64,000 bases of DNA, from assembly GCF_034008315.1 (NCBI RefSeq), contig NZ_CP125377.1:5148501-5212500 (forward strand). Direction: 5' to 3'. The notes below the pieces were generated by a model. It did no database searches, had not been told where the DNA came from, and saw only the letters and a program-made list of their open reading frames with translations. This DNA comes from Pseudomonas sp. P8_241. Lineage in GTDB: Bacteria > Pseudomonadota > Gammaproteobacteria > Pseudomonadales > Pseudomonadaceae. Within the stretch, counting starts at the first letter, position 1, and the number at the start of each line of letters is the position of its first letter. This document shows, one piece after another, positions 38,046 through 48,192 of the stretch. A program made the translations under genes and the position numbers.

Positions 38046-38173
38046 CTCTCAACTGTTCCCGTTACGTTTACGTCACCGTGAGGCTGTGGCCTTTCTCCAC
38101 GGCAACGTGCCATCACGCTACTCGGCTACACACTTTCGGCTGGCGAAACGTCGCACCGATAAGGTGCAACGCT

Positions 38174-38479
38174 TCAGGCCGTCGCCCTTTCCTGGATCAG
38201 AATCCACGGCGAAACCACAACCGCCCACAGCTGCGGGTCACGCTCGAAAAGATCCAGCGCCCCTGTTTCAGACAGCTTGGCGACCTTGTCAGCGGCCAGC
38301 CAGGCAGCCACTTTCTCGCCTTCATCACTCGCTACAGCCTCAGCCGCAGCGATCAAATCCAGGCTGGGGTCGACCCACAATAGGGCACCCTTGGCGAAGA
38401 ACGGCTCTAATTCCTTCCAGGTAATAGATGCGGTTTCACCAAGCAGCTTGGCATAGAGGGTGCTAGGTTCTTCAGTCAT
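38174..38479 (-). CDS. DUF2288 family protein
   Basis: A 101-residue soluble protein starting MTEEPSTLYAKLLGETASI, with ITWKELEPFFAKGALLWVDP and a C-terminal WAVVVSPWILIQE, as in the DUF2288 family of proteobacteria and cyanobacteria. The ATG at 38479 gives the family start; the longer frame adds 23 unrelated residues. No function is known. Confidence 0.82.
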   Translation of the reverse strand: MTEEPSTLYAKLLGETASITWKELEPFFAKGALLWVDPSLDLIAAAEAVASDEGEKVAAWLAADKVAKLSETGALDLFERDPQLWAVVVSPWILIQERATA

Positions 38480-38829
38480 GGGTTTGGTCCGGAAAAGAAA
38501 TCGGCGCAATGATAACGTCGGTGGTCTGGCAGAAAAACCCTGAAGCAATTTACGTCACTGAATGAAAAGAGCAGGAATGCCAGGGAATGCACGGAATCAG
38601 GTTATATGCCCGTCAAAACCCCGCCGTAATTCTGACTTTTTCTTTCAAAATAGCGACACCCGCAGATTTTGCCCCCCGGCGCCAGCTTCCCAGGCTGACA
38701 ATCGGCGCTCTACACTGTACCGGTACAGTTGCCGAGGGGCTTTTCCGGGGATGTCTTCGATATCTGACCCGGTTCTGCCGCCCCACGGCGCCAGGACTAT
38801 AAAAACTACAACAGTAAGAGTGGAGCACT
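38480..38829. other. Intergenic region before braC
   Basis: No gene is visible in these 350 bases. They hold the DUF2288 promoter on the left, a 16-bp perfect palindrome at 38714-38729 and the braC leader. The GAGTGGAG before 38830 is the braC ribosome-binding site. Confidence 0.5.
38714..38729. promoter_or_regulatory. Perfect 16-bp palindrome upstream of braC
   Basis: ACTGTACCGGTACAGT is fully self-complementary and lies about 100 bases before the braC start. It looks like a dimeric regulator site. The regulator is unknown, and the spacing excludes a LexA box. Confidence 0.5.
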
Positions 38830-39957
38830 ATGACTAAGGCTACTAAGCAGATTTCCAAACTGTTTGCCGCTATGGTTCTGGCCGGGGTTGCCAGCCATTC
38901 GTTCGCAGCTGACACCATCAAGATCGGCATCGCCGGCCCTAAAACCGGCCCTGTAGCCCAATACGGCGACATGCAATTCAGTGGCGCTAAAATGGCCATC
39001 GAGCAAATCAACGCCAAAGGCGGCGTTGACGGCAAGAAACTCGAAGCCGTTGAATACGATGACGCCTGTGATCCGAAACAAGCTGTGGCGGTCGCGAACA
39101 AAGTCGTCAACGACGGCGTCAAGTTCGTGGTCGGTCACCTGTGCTCCAGCTCCACTCAACCGGCTTCGGACATCTACGAAGACGAAGGCGTGATCATGAT
39201 CACTCCGGCAGCCACCAGCCCGGACATCACCGCCCGTGGTTACAAAATGGTGTTCCGCACCATCGGCCTGGACAGCGCCCAGGGCCCTGCGGCCGGTAAC
39301 TACATTGCCGATTTCGTAAAGCCTAAAATCGTTGCTGTTCTGCACGACAAACAGCAATACGGTGAAGGCATCGCCACCGCAGTGAAGAAAACCCTGGAAG
39401 GCAAAGGCGTGAAGGTTGCCGTGTTCGAAGGCGTCAACGCCGGCGACAAGGACTTCTCCTCGATGATCTCCAAGCTCAAGCAAGCCAACGTCGACTTCGT
39501 CTACTACGGCGGCTACCACCCGGAGCTGGGCCTGATCCTGCGTCAATCCCAGGAAAAAGGCCTGAAAGCCAAGTTCATGGGTCCGGAAGGCGTGGGTAAC
39601 GACTCCATTTCGCAGATCGCCAAGGACGCTTCCGAAGGCCTGCTGGTGACCCTGCCGAAATCCTTCGACCAGGATCCGGCCAACGTTGCCCTGGCTGATG
39701 CGTTCAAAGCCAAGAAAGAAGATCCGAGCGGTCCGTTCGTGTTCCCGGCCTACTCGGCTGTGACCGTGATCGCCGACGGCATCAAGGCTGCCAAGTCCGA
39801 AGACGCTGCCAAAGTGGCCGAAGCCATCCACGCCGGCACCTTCAAGACCCCTACCGGCGACCTGAGCTTCGACGAGAAAGGTGACCTCAAAGACTTCAAA
39901 TTCGTGGTTTACGAGTGGCACTTCGGCAAACCAAAAACTGAAGCCAAGCCCCAGTAA
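38830..39957 (+). CDS. braC: Branched-chain amino acid ABC transporter, periplasmic binding protein
   Basis: The 375-residue leucine/isoleucine/valine(/alanine/threonine)-binding protein has a signal peptide cleaved after SHSFA (Ala26), giving a mature start ADTIKIGIAGPKTGPVAQYG that is characteristic of LivJ/BraC. It delivers substrates to BraDE in the inner membrane. A terminator-like hairpin between this gene and braD would give the usual excess of binding protein over membrane components. Confidence 0.95.
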   Translation: MTKATKQISKLFAAMVLAGVASHSFAADTIKIGIAGPKTGPVAQYGDMQFSGAKMAIEQINAKGGVDGKKLEAVEYDDACDPKQAVAVANKVVNDGVKFVVGHLCSSSTQPASDIYEDEGVIMITPAATSPDITARGYKMVFRTIGLDSAQGPAAGNYIADFVKPKIVAVLHDKQQYGEGIATAVKKTLEGKGVKVAVFEGVNAGDKDFSSMISKLKQANVDFVYYGGYHPELGLILRQSQEKGLKAKFMGPEGVGNDSISQIAKDASEGLLVTLPKSFDQDPANVALADAFKAKKEDPSGPFVFPAYSAVTVIADGIKAAKSEDAAKVAEAIHAGTFKTPTGDLSFDEKGDLKDFKFVVYEWHFGKPKTEAKPQ

Positions 39958-39980
39958 GGCGTTGCCTGACTGACTGCCAA

Positions 39981-40013
39981 CAAAGCCCACGGCGTGCCGT
40001 GGGCTTTGTTTTA
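39981..40013 (+). terminator. Internal terminator/attenuator between braC and braD
   Basis: CAAAGCCCACGG-CGTG-CCGTGGGCTTTG is a perfect 12-bp stem followed by TTTT. It probably ends most braC transcripts, with read-through supplying braDEFG. Confidence 0.85.
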
Positions 40014-40190
40014 CGAACGTATCTGGGCCGCGCTGGCGTGATCCGCCAGTCTCCCCACCTGAAAATCTCAAAACCGTCATCAGCGGTTCGCTGGCAAACC
40101 CCGAATTCGAAGTGGATGCAGATCCACGGGGCTCGGGCGGGAAAATGACTCCACCAGTGAAATGCGTATCAGGTTTTTAGGAGCGCTGTA

Positions 40191-41114
40191 ATGCCTGACA
40201 TCTATCACTTCTTCCAACAGCTGGTTAATGGTCTGACCATTGGCAGCACGTATGCCCTGATCGCCATCGGCTATACGATGGTTTACGGCATCATTGGAAT
40301 GATCAACTTCGCCCACGGCGAGGTGTACATGATCGGTTCCTACGTGGCGTTCATCGCCATCGCCGGGCTGGCCATGATGGGACTCGACAGTGTTCCGCTG
40401 TTGATGACCGCCGCTTTCATCGCAACCATTGTCGTGACCAGTGCCTACGGTTACAGCATCGAACGGATCGCCTACCGCCCCTTGCGCGGCAGCAACCGTC
40501 TGATCCCGCTGATCTCTGCCATCGGCATGTCGATCTTCCTGCAGAACACCGTTCTGCTGGCGCAAGACTCCAAGGACAAATCCATCCCCAACCTGATTCC
40601 GGGCAATTTTGCCTTTGGGCCAGGTGGCGCACATGAAGTGCTGATTTCCTACATGCAAATCGTGGTGTTCGTGGTGACCCTGGTCGCCATGCTCGGCCTG
40701 ACGCTGTTCATCTCCCGCTCCCGCCTGGGCCGCGCCTGCCGCGCCTGTGCCGAAGACATCAAGATGGCCAACCTGCTGGGTATCAACACCAACAACATCA
40801 TCGCTCTGACCTTCGTCATCGGTGCCGCACTGGCGGCCGTCGCGGCCGTGTTGTTGAGCATGCAATACGGCGTGATCAACCCGAACGCCGGTTTCCTGGT
40901 CGGCCTCAAGGCCTTCACCGCAGCGGTACTGGGCGGTATCGGCAGCATTCCGGGCGCCATGCTCGGCGGGCTGGTACTGGGCGTGGCGGAAGCCTTTGGT
41001 GCCGATATCTTCGGCGACCAGTACAAGGACGTCGTGGCCTTCGGCCTTCTGGTTCTGGTGTTGTTGTTCCGGCCAACCGGCCTGTTGGGCCGTCCGGAGG
41101 TTGAGAAGGTATGA
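40191..41114 (+). CDS. braD: Branched-chain amino acid ABC permease (LivH type)
   Basis: This 307-residue inner-membrane permease starts [20 protein letters not shown], shared by LivH/BraD, and has about eight hydrophobic segments. The ABC-contacting loop [15 protein letters not shown] lies near residue 185. Its stop overlaps the braE start by four bases (ATGA). Confidence 0.95.
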   Translation: MPDIYHFFQQLVNGLTIGSTYALIAIGYTMVYGIIGMINFAHGEVYMIGSYVAFIAIAGLAMMGLDSVPLLMTAAFIATIVVTSAYGYSIERIAYRPLRGSNRLIPLISAIGMSIFLQNTVLLAQDSKDKSIPNLIPGNFAFGPGGAHEVLISYMQIVVFVVTLVAMLGLTLFISRSRLGRACRACAEDIKMANLLGINTNNIIALTFVIGAALAAVAAVLLSMQYGVINPNAGFLVGLKAFTAAVLGGIGSIPGAMLGGLVLGVAEAFGADIFGDQYKDVVAFGLLVLVLLFRPTGLLGRPEVEKV

Positions 41115-42367
41115 CTAGGAATCTTAAACAGGCACTGTTCAGTGCCTTGCTGGTGTGGGCCGTGGCCTACCCGGTACTCGGTCTGAAACTGACCATCGTC
41201 GGCATCAACCTTGAAGTTCATGGCACCAGCAACGCCACCCTGATCACCATTGCGGTGTGCTCAGTGTTGATGTTCCTGCGTGTGCTGTTCGACCAGCGGA
41301 TCAGCTCGGCCTGGCGTTCGTCGCCAGGCATGCCGCTGATTCCGGCCAAGGCCAGCAACTTCCTGACCCTGCCGACCACCCAGCGCTGGATCATCATCGC
41401 GTTGATCGCCGGTGCCCTGGTCTGGCCGTTCTTCGGCTCCCGCGGCGCGGTGGATATCGCCACGCTGGTGCTGATCTACGTAATGCTCGGCCTCGGCCTC
41501 AACATCGTGGTCGGTCTTGCCGGTCTGCTTGACCTTGGTTACGTCGGCTTCTATGCCGTCGGCGCCTACAGCTATGCGCTGCTGTCGCACTACTTCGGTC
41601 TGAGTTTCTGGATCTGCCTGCCGATTGCCGGTTTGATGGCCGCTACCTTCGGCTTCCTGCTGGGTTTCCCGGTGTTGCGTCTGCGCGGTGACTATCTGGC
41701 GATCGTGACTTTGGGCTTCGGTGAAATCATCCGTCTGTTCCTGCGCAACCTGACCGATATCACCGGTGGCCCGAACGGCATCAGCAACATCGAGAAGCCG
41801 ACGTTCTTCGGCCTGACCTTCGAACGTAAAGCCGCGGAAGGCATGCAGACTTTCCACGAATACTTCGGCCTGCAATACAACTCGATCAACAAGGTGATCT
41901 TCCTTTACCTCGTTGCGCTGTTCCTGGCACTGGCTGCGCTGTTCGTCATCAACCGCTTGCTGCGCATGCCGTTGGGCCGCGCCTGGGAAGCCTTGCGTGA
42001 AGACGAGATCGCCTGCCGTGCGCTGGGCCTGAACCCGACCCTCATCAAACTGTCGGCCTTTACCCTGGGCGCGAGCTTCGCCGGTTTCGCCGGTAGCTTC
42101 TTCGCCGCCCGTCAGGGTCTGGTGACACCGGAGTCCTTCACCTTCATCGAGTCGGCGATCATTCTCGCCATCGTGGTACTGGGTGGCATGGGCTCGCAAC
42201 TGGGCGTGATCCTGGCTGCCGTGGTGATGATCCTGCTGCCGGAAATGATGCGTGAGTTCAGTGAGTACCGCATGTTGATGTTCGGTGCCTTGATGGTACT
42301 GATGATGATCTGGCGCCCTCAGGGTCTGCTGCCCATGCAACGTCCTCACATGGAGCTGCGCAAATGA
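41111..42367 (+). CDS. braE: Branched-chain amino acid ABC permease (LivM type)
   Basis: This 418-residue permease is the larger partner of BraD. It has the LivM core [35 protein letters not shown] sequence in the middle and the EAA-like loop [18 protein letters not shown]. The extended N-terminus (about 115 residues with extra helices) is usual for Pseudomonas LivM. It overlaps braD and braF by four bases each. Confidence 0.95.
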   Translation: MTRNLKQALFSALLVWAVAYPVLGLKLTIVGINLEVHGTSNATLITIAVCSVLMFLRVLFDQRISSAWRSSPGMPLIPAKASNFLTLPTTQRWIIIALIAGALVWPFFGSRGAVDIATLVLIYVMLGLGLNIVVGLAGLLDLGYVGFYAVGAYSYALLSHYFGLSFWICLPIAGLMAATFGFLLGFPVLRLRGDYLAIVTLGFGEIIRLFLRNLTDITGGPNGISNIEKPTFFGLTFERKAAEGMQTFHEYFGLQYNSINKVIFLYLVALFLALAALFVINRLLRMPLGRAWEALREDEIACRALGLNPTLIKLSAFTLGASFAGFAGSFFAARQGLVTPESFTFIESAIILAIVVLGGMGSQLGVILAAVVMILLPEMMREFSEYRMLMFGALMVLMMIWRPQGLLPMQRPHMELRK

Positions 42368-43131
42368 GCCGCGAGATCCTTAAAGTAGAAAACCTGAGCA
42401 TGCGCTTCGGCGGCTTGCTGGCGGTCAACGGCGTAGCCTTGAGCGTGAAAGAGAAACAAGTGGTTGCCCTGATCGGCCCCAACGGCGCCGGCAAGACCAC
42501 CGTGTTCAACTGCCTGACCGGCTTCTACAAGCCGAGCGGCGGCAGCATCCTGCTCGACGGCGAGCCGATCGAAGGCCTGCCGGGCCACAAGATCGCCCTC
42601 AAAGGCGTGGTGCGCACCTTCCAGAACGTGCGGTTGTTCAAGGACATGACCGCGGTCGAGAACCTCTTGATCGCTCAGCACCGTCACCTGAACACCAACT
42701 TCCTGTCCGGCCTGTTCAAGACCCCGGCGTTCCGCAAAAGCGAACGCGAGGCCATGGACTTTGCCGAGTTCTGGCTGGAAAAGGTCAACCTCAAGGAGTT
42801 CGCCAACCGTCCGGCCGGCACCCTGGCCTACGGTCAGCAACGTCGTCTGGAAATCGCTCGCTGCATGATGACCCGCCCGCGGATCCTCATGCTCGACGAA
42901 CCGGCGGCCGGCCTCAACCCGAAGGAAACCGAGGACCTCAAGGCGCTGATCAGCATGCTGCGTGAAGAGCACAACGTGACCGTGCTGCTGATCGAACACG
43001 ACATGAAGCTGGTCATGAGCATTTCCGATCACATCGTCGTGATCAACCAGGGCACGCCCCTGGCCGACGGTACGCCGGAACAGATCCGCGATAATCCTGA
43101 AGTGATCAAAGCCTACCTGGGGGAAGCGTAA
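42364..43131 (+). CDS. braF: Branched-chain amino acid ABC transporter ATPase (LivG type)
   Basis: A 255-residue ATPase with Walker A GPNGAGKT (38-45), signature-like region [13 protein letters not shown], Walker B RILMLDEP and the H-loop LLIEHDM. The signature is degenerate, as is usual in LivG. Its stop directly precedes the braG start. Confidence 0.95.
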   Translation: MSREILKVENLSMRFGGLLAVNGVALSVKEKQVVALIGPNGAGKTTVFNCLTGFYKPSGGSILLDGEPIEGLPGHKIALKGVVRTFQNVRLFKDMTAVENLLIAQHRHLNTNFLSGLFKTPAFRKSEREAMDFAEFWLEKVNLKEFANRPAGTLAYGQQRRLEIARCMMTRPRILMLDEPAAGLNPKETEDLKALISMLREEHNVTVLLIEHDMKLVMSISDHIVVINQGTPLADGTPEQIRDNPEVIKAYLGEA

Positions 43132-43833
43132 ATGCTGCAGTTTGAAAACGTTTCCACCTTCTATGGCAAGATCCAGGCCTTGCACAGCGTCAACGTCGAA
43201 GTCCGCCAGGGCGAGATTGTGACCCTGATCGGCGCCAACGGTGCGGGCAAGTCCACGCTGCTGATGACTCTGTGCGGTTCGCCGCGAGCCCACAGCGGCA
43301 GCATCCGCTACATGGGTGAAGAGCTGGTCGGCCAGGACTCTTCGCAGATCATGCGCAAGAGCATTGCCGTGGTGCCGGAAGGTCGTCGGGTGTTTTCCCG
43401 TCTGACCGTGGAAGAGAACCTGTCCATGGGCGGTTTCTTCACCGCGAAAGGCGATTATCAGGAACAGATGGACAAGGTTCTCGGACTTTTCCCACGCCTG
43501 AAAGAGCGTTTCAGCCAGCGTGGCGGCACCATGTCCGGTGGCGAACAGCAAATGCTCGCCATCGGCCGCGCGCTGATGAGCAAGCCCAAGCTGCTGCTGC
43601 TCGACGAGCCGTCGCTGGGTCTGGCACCGATCATCATCCAGCAGATCTTCGACATCATCGAACAGCTGCGCAAGGACGGTGTGACGGTGTTTCTGGTCGA
43701 GCAGAACGCCAACCAGGCACTGAAAATTGCTGATCGCGCCTACGTTCTGGAGAACGGCCGCGTGGTGATGCAAGGCACCGGTGAAGCACTGCTGACCGAC
43801 CCTAAAGTGCGCGAAGCGTACCTCGGCGGTTAA
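43132..43833 (+). CDS. braG: Branched-chain amino acid ABC transporter ATPase (LivF type)
   Basis: A 233-residue ATPase with Walker A GANGAGKS (34-41), signature MSGGEQQM, Walker B LLLLDEPSLGL and H-loop-like FLVEQN, as in LivF. It is the last gene of the bra cluster and is followed by a strong bidirectional terminator. Confidence 0.95.
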   Translation: MLQFENVSTFYGKIQALHSVNVEVRQGEIVTLIGANGAGKSTLLMTLCGSPRAHSGSIRYMGEELVGQDSSQIMRKSIAVVPEGRRVFSRLTVEENLSMGGFFTAKGDYQEQMDKVLGLFPRLKERFSQRGGTMSGGEQQMLAIGRALMSKPKLLLLDEPSLGLAPIIIQQIFDIIEQLRKDGVTVFLVEQNANQALKIADRAYVLENGRVVMQGTGEALLTDPKVREAYLGG

Positions 43834-43842
43834 GCCTTTGCG

Positions 43843-43878
43843 GTAAACAAAAACGGCCTTCGGGCCGTTTTTGTTTAC
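43843..43878. terminator. Bidirectional terminator between braG and the LysR gene
   Basis: GTAAACAAAAACGGCC and its exact complement surround a TTCG tetraloop, forming a 16-bp stem with A-rich and T-rich flanks. It suits both convergent genes. Confidence 0.9.
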
Positions 43879-43920
43879 CCACACACAATACCGAAAACAA
43901 TGAATAACCTCTGTAGGAGC

Positions 43921-44829
43921 CTATAGCCTGTCCAGCGCTTCGCCACTGCGCTTGAACCACCCAATCAAGTAATCCGCCAGCACCTGCGTGCGCTTGGGCA
44001 ACCCCCCCTGATACGCATGCACCAGATACATCGGCATGCTCCGCGTCTGGTAATCGCGCAGGAGCCAGCGCAAACGCCCGTCAGCCAATTCCGCTGACAA
44101 ACAATAAGACGGCAGGCGCGCAATCCCTGCACCAGCCAGCGCGGCTTTTTTCAGCAGATTGTAATGGTTGCTGGCGAACGGTCCCGACACCCGCACCCGC
44201 AGCAATTCATGTTGCTGGTGATACAACCATTCTTCACGCCCACTGTAGTGGCTGTTTAGCAAACAACGATGCTCACCGAGCGCCTGCGGCGTTTGCGGTT
44301 CACCGTGCAGATCCAGATAGGCCGGGCTGGCACAGGTCATTTCGTGCCACGCCAACACCGGGCGAGCCACCAGTCGCTGGTCTATCGCCACATCCGAGCG
44401 GATCGCCAGGTCGAAACCGTCGCGGGACAAGTCACGGTAGCTGTTGTTGAGATCCAGCTCGATCTGCACCTCGGGATACTGGGCGGAAAATTCCAGCAAC
44501 AGGCCATCGAAAAAGGTTTCCCCCAGCGAAACCGGAACGGTCATACGTATCGGACCGGCCATGTCATCTTTCAAGCGCGCCAACGCCTGACGTGCTCGCT
44601 CGGCCTGCACGACCAACGCCTGGGCTTGCGGCAGCAACGCCGCGCCCGCCGCCGTCAGGCTCAAGCGCCGTGTGGTGCGCTGTAACAGGACAACGGAAAA
44701 CTGCGCCTCCAATTGACTGATGCGTTTGGACAATTGGCCCTTGCTGCATCCCAACTGCTGCGCCGCCAAGGTAAAACTCCCCGCCTCGATCAACACCGCG
44801 AACGCCGCGAGGTCATCCATTTCGCTCAT
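43921..44829 (-). CDS. LysR-family transcriptional regulator
   Basis: A 302-residue LysR-type regulator: winged helix with GSFTLAAQQLGCSKGQLSKRISQLE near residues 17-41, then a periplasmic-binding-like effector domain. It is divergent from the SDR-like gene at 44934, the usual arrangement for a LysR regulator and its target. The start at 44829 (MSEMDDLAAF) is chosen over 44853, which would add eight residues not seen in the family. Its stop codon runs into a lone GTAGGAGC repeat half, so the last codons may have been altered by repeat decay. Confidence 0.87.
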   Translation of the reverse strand: MSEMDDLAAFAVLIEAGSFTLAAQQLGCSKGQLSKRISQLEAQFSVVLLQRTTRRLSLTAAGAALLPQAQALVVQAERARQALARLKDDMAGPIRMTVPVSLGETFFDGLLLEFSAQYPEVQIELDLNNSYRDLSRDGFDLAIRSDVAIDQRLVARPVLAWHEMTCASPAYLDLHGEPQTPQALGEHRCLLNSHYSGREEWLYHQQHELLRVRVSGPFASNHYNLLKKAALAGAGIARLPSYCLSAELADGRLRWLLRDYQTRSMPMYLVHAYQGGLPKRTQVLADYLIGWFKRSGEALDRL

Positions 44830-44933
44830 GGATTGTTTCCATTTGAAAACCAAAGGTTGCCTATTAGTGCGCTTATCTGCTTACAAAACCACTCTAAACT
44901 GAAGCCTCTTCCCACCCACGAGGATCGGCCCCC

Positions 44934-45533
44934 ATGAAAATTCTATTGATCGGCGCACGCGGAACCATTGGTTCGGCTGTCGACAAGGAACTGTCCCAGC
45001 GTCACGAAATTATCCGCATTGGCCGAAACAGCGGCGATTTTCAGGTGGATATCAGCGACAGCTCATCGATTCGAAAACTGTTCGAGCAGACCGGCAAATT
45101 CGATGCCCTGATCTGCGCCGCCGGCAACGTGACCTTTGCCCCGCTCAATGAGATGACCGAAGACAGTTTTGCTCTCGGCCTGAAAGACAAACTCATGGGC
45201 CAGGTCAACTTGTTGCTGATCGGCCGCGAATACGCCCATGACGGCGCATCGTTCACCTTCACCACCGGCGTACTGAGCCACGATCCGATCTACAGCGGCG
45301 CATCGGCAGCACTGGTCAACGGTGCACTGGACAGTTTCGTACGCGCCGCCGCCATCGAGTTGCCGCGCGGCCTGCGGGTCAACTCGATCAGTCCGAACGT
45401 CCTGGTTGAAGCCATGGGCAAATACGCGCCGTACTTCCGCGGGTTCAAACCGGTCCCTGCGGCGGATGTGGCGTTGGCCTACGCCAAAAGCGTGGAAGGC
45501 TTGCAGACGGGTCAGACTTTTCAAGTAGGTTAA
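44934..45533 (+). CDS. Short SDR-fold protein lacking the catalytic lysine
   Basis: A 199-residue Rossmann protein with the glycine motif GARGTIG (7-13) and NxxG-like AAGN near residue 63, as in short-chain dehydrogenases. Where classical SDRs have YxxxK, this protein has YSGAS, so the catalytic lysine is replaced. This fits the Lin1944-like SDR subgroup, in which the active-site residues are missing and no reaction is known. It probably binds NAD(P) and is likely controlled by the divergent LysR regulator. Confidence 0.8.
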   Translation: MKILLIGARGTIGSAVDKELSQRHEIIRIGRNSGDFQVDISDSSSIRKLFEQTGKFDALICAAGNVTFAPLNEMTEDSFALGLKDKLMGQVNLLLIGREYAHDGASFTFTTGVLSHDPIYSGASAALVNGALDSFVRAAAIELPRGLRVNSISPNVLVEAMGKYAPYFRGFKPVPAADVALAYAKSVEGLQTGQTFQVG

Positions 45534-45548
45534 TTCACCCAGAAAACC

Positions 45549-45613
45549 GTAGGAGCCGGCTTGCTGACGATGGCGCCCTCCAGATCGCTATCGCCAGCAA
45601 GCCGGCTCCTACC
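45549..45613. repeat. Paired REP-like repeat (GGCTTGCTG type)
   Basis: GTAGGAGCCGGCTTGCTGAC and its inverse copy flank about 20 bases, just after the SDR stop. Confidence 0.83.
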
Positions 45614-45693
45614 GGTTGATCGACAACAACTGATGGGGTTGTGATGAACGGTCAGGCTGAGTAACGTGGCGGCACTTGTCTGGAGAGCCAAAG

Positions 45694-46362
45694 ATGCGTG
45701 TTGCCCGTTCCTTCATCGTCGTTGCCCTGCTTCCGCTGTTCGCCGCGTGCCAATTGTTCGACAGCCCGCGTGAAAGCGCGTCTCATGTCGGTCAGACCCG
45801 TTTGCAAGGGCAGTTGACGGCGGCGGATGGCAAACTGCTGTTCCAACCGTGCAACCAGCCAAATCGTTATGTGGTCAACGACACGGGTGGCACCAGCGTC
45901 CTGCAACAGGCTGCCACCTTGGCCGATGGCAAGGGCAAGCTGTTTGCCGATGTGCGTGGCAAGGTTGTCTCCGGTAACGGTGCCGACGGCCAACTTGACC
46001 TGGAAACGCTGTACCGCATCGAGCGCTCGGGCACGGCATGTGACGATCCAAACTTCAAACTGTCGATTTTGCGTGCAGCGGGCCACAACCCGCAATGGAC
46101 GATGAAAGTCAGTGGCAAAGGCCTGATCCTCGAGCGTGCCGGCCTGCCGCCATTGGCCGTGCCCTACGTTGAAGAGCAACTGGGCGATGGTCGATTCAAC
46201 CTCAGCACCGATGCCAATAATCAACACATCGAGCTGTGGGTCGCACCGCAACGCTGCGTCGACAGCAGCACCGGCAGCATCCAGCACATGAGCGCTGAAC
46301 TTCGCGTCGACGGTAAAGTGCAGCGCGGTTGCGCATCCTTCGGTGGTGCACGGGACGACTGA
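45694..46362 (+). CDS. Predicted lipoprotein, COG3650-like
   Basis: A 222-residue secreted lipoprotein whose signal peptide ends LFAAC, with lipidation at Cys19. The mature part has GQLTAADGKLLFQPCNQPNRYVV and later MKVSGKGLILERAG, resembling the COG3650 (NlpE/HslJ-like, copper- or stress-related) proteins. The start at 45694 has a GGAGAG box. Function is not established. Confidence 0.75.
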   Translation: MRVARSFIVVALLPLFAACQLFDSPRESASHVGQTRLQGQLTAADGKLLFQPCNQPNRYVVNDTGGTSVLQQAATLADGKGKLFADVRGKVVSGNGADGQLDLETLYRIERSGTACDDPNFKLSILRAAGHNPQWTMKVSGKGLILERAGLPPLAVPYVEEQLGDGRFNLSTDANNQHIELWVAPQRCVDSSTGSIQHMSAELRVDGKVQRGCASFGGARDD

Positions 46363-46469
46363 TTCGACGAGAGGCGGTTTTTGCCTCACTGGACGGTGCC
46401 ATTGGGGCTTATAATCGCCGGCTTCAAACGCCCTGGCGCAGTTGTGCGCCCCGCGAACCGGATCCCGCC

Positions 46470-48083
46470 ATGTTACGAATCACCGAACTCAAGTTGCCGA
46501 TCGACCATCCCGAAGAAGACCTGCGCCCTGCCATCGTGCAGCGTTTGGGGCTTGCCAGCGATGACCTACTCGATTTCACCTTGTTCAAGCGCAGCTACGA
46601 TGCGCGCAAAAAGTCCTCCGAACTGTGCTTCATTTACACCATCGACCTTGAAGTTCGCGATGAAGCGTCGGTACTGCACAAGTTTGCCGATGACCGTAAC
46701 GTCAGCGTGGCGCCGGATGTCAGCTACAAAGAAGTCGGCCAGGCGCCGGCCGCCCTGAGTGCTCGCCCGATCGTTGTCGGCTTCGGCCCGTGCGGGATTT
46801 TCGCCGGGTTGTTGCTCGCGCAAATGGGCTTCAAGCCGATCATCCTCGAGCGCGGCACCGAAGTACGCCAGCGCACCAAGGACACCTGGGGTCTGTGGCG
46901 CAAAAGCGTGCTCAACCCCGAATCCAACGTGCAGTTCGGCGAAGGCGGCGCAGGCACGTTCTCCGACGGCAAGCTCTACAGCCAGATCAAGGACCCTAAA
47001 TTCCTCGGCCGCAAAGTGCTGCACGAATTCGTCAAGGCCGGTGCGCCGGAAGAGATCCTCTACGTCAGCAAGCCACATATCGGTACATTCCGTCTGACTG
47101 GTGTTGTGGAAAACATGCGCGAGCAGATTCGTGCGCTCGGCGGCGAAGTGCGCTTCCAGCAGCGTGTCACGGATGTCCTGATCGATGATGGCCAGTTGGT
47201 CGGTGTCGAGCTCAACGGTGGTGAGCGGATTCTTTCGAAACACGTGATCCTGGCCCTCGGCCACAGCGCCCGCGACACGTTCCGCATGCTTCACGGTCGC
47301 GGCGTGTACATGGAGGCCAAGCCGTTCTCGGTCGGTTTCCGCATCGAGCATCCACAGTCGCTGATCGACCGCGCTCGCCTGGGCAAGTACGCCGGGCACC
47401 CGAAACTCGGCGCCGCCGACTACAAACTGGTGCACCACGCCAAGAACGGCCGTTCGGTCTACAGCTTCTGCATGTGCCCAGGCGGCACCGTGGTGGCGGC
47501 GACCTCCGAGCCGAACCGAGTGGTCACGAACGGCATGAGTCAGTACTCGCGTAACGAACGTAACGCCAACTCCGGGATTGTCGTCGGCATCACCCCTGAA
47601 GTCGACTATCCGGGTGGACCGCTGGCAGGCATCGAGTTGCAGGAACGCCTGGAATCCCACGCCTTTGTGCTCGGTGGCAGCAACTACGAAGCACCGGCGC
47701 AATTGGTCGGCGACTTTATCGCGGGCAAGCCGTCCACTGAACTGGGCAGCGTCGAGCCGTCCTACAAACCGGGCGTCGCACTGGGCGACCTGGCCCTGGC
47801 CTTGCCGGACTTCGCCATCGAAGCGATCCGCGAAGCCTTGCCGGCGTTCGAGAAACAGATTCGTGGATATTCGCTGCATGACGCCATACTGACCGGCATC
47901 GAAACGCGAACGTCGTCGCCACTGCGTATTACCCGCAACGAGTCGATGCAGAGCCTGAACGTGAAAGGCTTGTTCCCGGCCGGTGAAGGCGCGGGTTATG
48001 CGGGCGGGATTCTGTCGGCAGGTGTGGACGGGATTCGTATTGCTGAAGCCGTCGCCCGGGACATTCTCGGCCTGCAGGCTTGA
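46470..48083 (+). CDS. FAD-dependent protein, COG2509 family
   Basis: A 537-residue putative flavoprotein. An N-terminal alpha/beta segment (LRITELKLPID, residues 2-12, through about 95) precedes an FAD-binding motif (VVGFGPCGIFAGLLLAQMG) near residue 101. It contains VQFGEGGAGTFSDGKLYSQI, characteristic of this dehydrogenase-like family, and a C-terminal FAD segment GLFPAGEGAGYAGGI. The substrate is unknown. The ATG at 46470 restores the family N-terminus. The tail of the upstream lipoprotein gene overlaps the longer frame. Confidence 0.86.
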   Translation: MLRITELKLPIDHPEEDLRPAIVQRLGLASDDLLDFTLFKRSYDARKKSSELCFIYTIDLEVRDEASVLHKFADDRNVSVAPDVSYKEVGQAPAALSARPIVVGFGPCGIFAGLLLAQMGFKPIILERGTEVRQRTKDTWGLWRKSVLNPESNVQFGEGGAGTFSDGKLYSQIKDPKFLGRKVLHEFVKAGAPEEILYVSKPHIGTFRLTGVVENMREQIRALGGEVRFQQRVTDVLIDDGQLVGVELNGGERILSKHVILALGHSARDTFRMLHGRGVYMEAKPFSVGFRIEHPQSLIDRARLGKYAGHPKLGAADYKLVHHAKNGRSVYSFCMCPGGTVVAATSEPNRVVTNGMSQYSRNERNANSGIVVGITPEVDYPGGPLAGIELQERLESHAFVLGGSNYEAPAQLVGDFIAGKPSTELGSVEPSYKPGVALGDLALALPDFAIEAIREALPAFEKQIRGYSLHDAILTGIETRTSSPLRITRNESMQSLNVKGLFPAGEGAGYAGGILSAGVDGIRIAEAVARDILGLQA

Positions 48084-48090
48084 TAAAAAC

Positions 48091-48182
48091 CTGTAGGAGC
48101 TGGCTTGCCAGCGAAGGCGTCGGACCTGCCAGCATTGATGTTGAAGGTGAGTCCGTCTTCGCTGGCAAGCCAGCTCCTACAG
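48091..48182. repeat. Paired REP-like repeat (GGCTTGCCAGCG type)
   Basis: CTGTAGGAGCTGGCTTGCCA and its perfect inverse copy flank about 45 bases between two convergent genes. Confidence 0.88.
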
Positions 48183-48192
48183 GTCATGCTTG

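Noticed and set aside
38714..38729. LexA (SOS) box
   Set aside because: The palindrome has CTG-N8-CAG, while LexA of gamma-proteobacteria needs CTG-N10-CAG.
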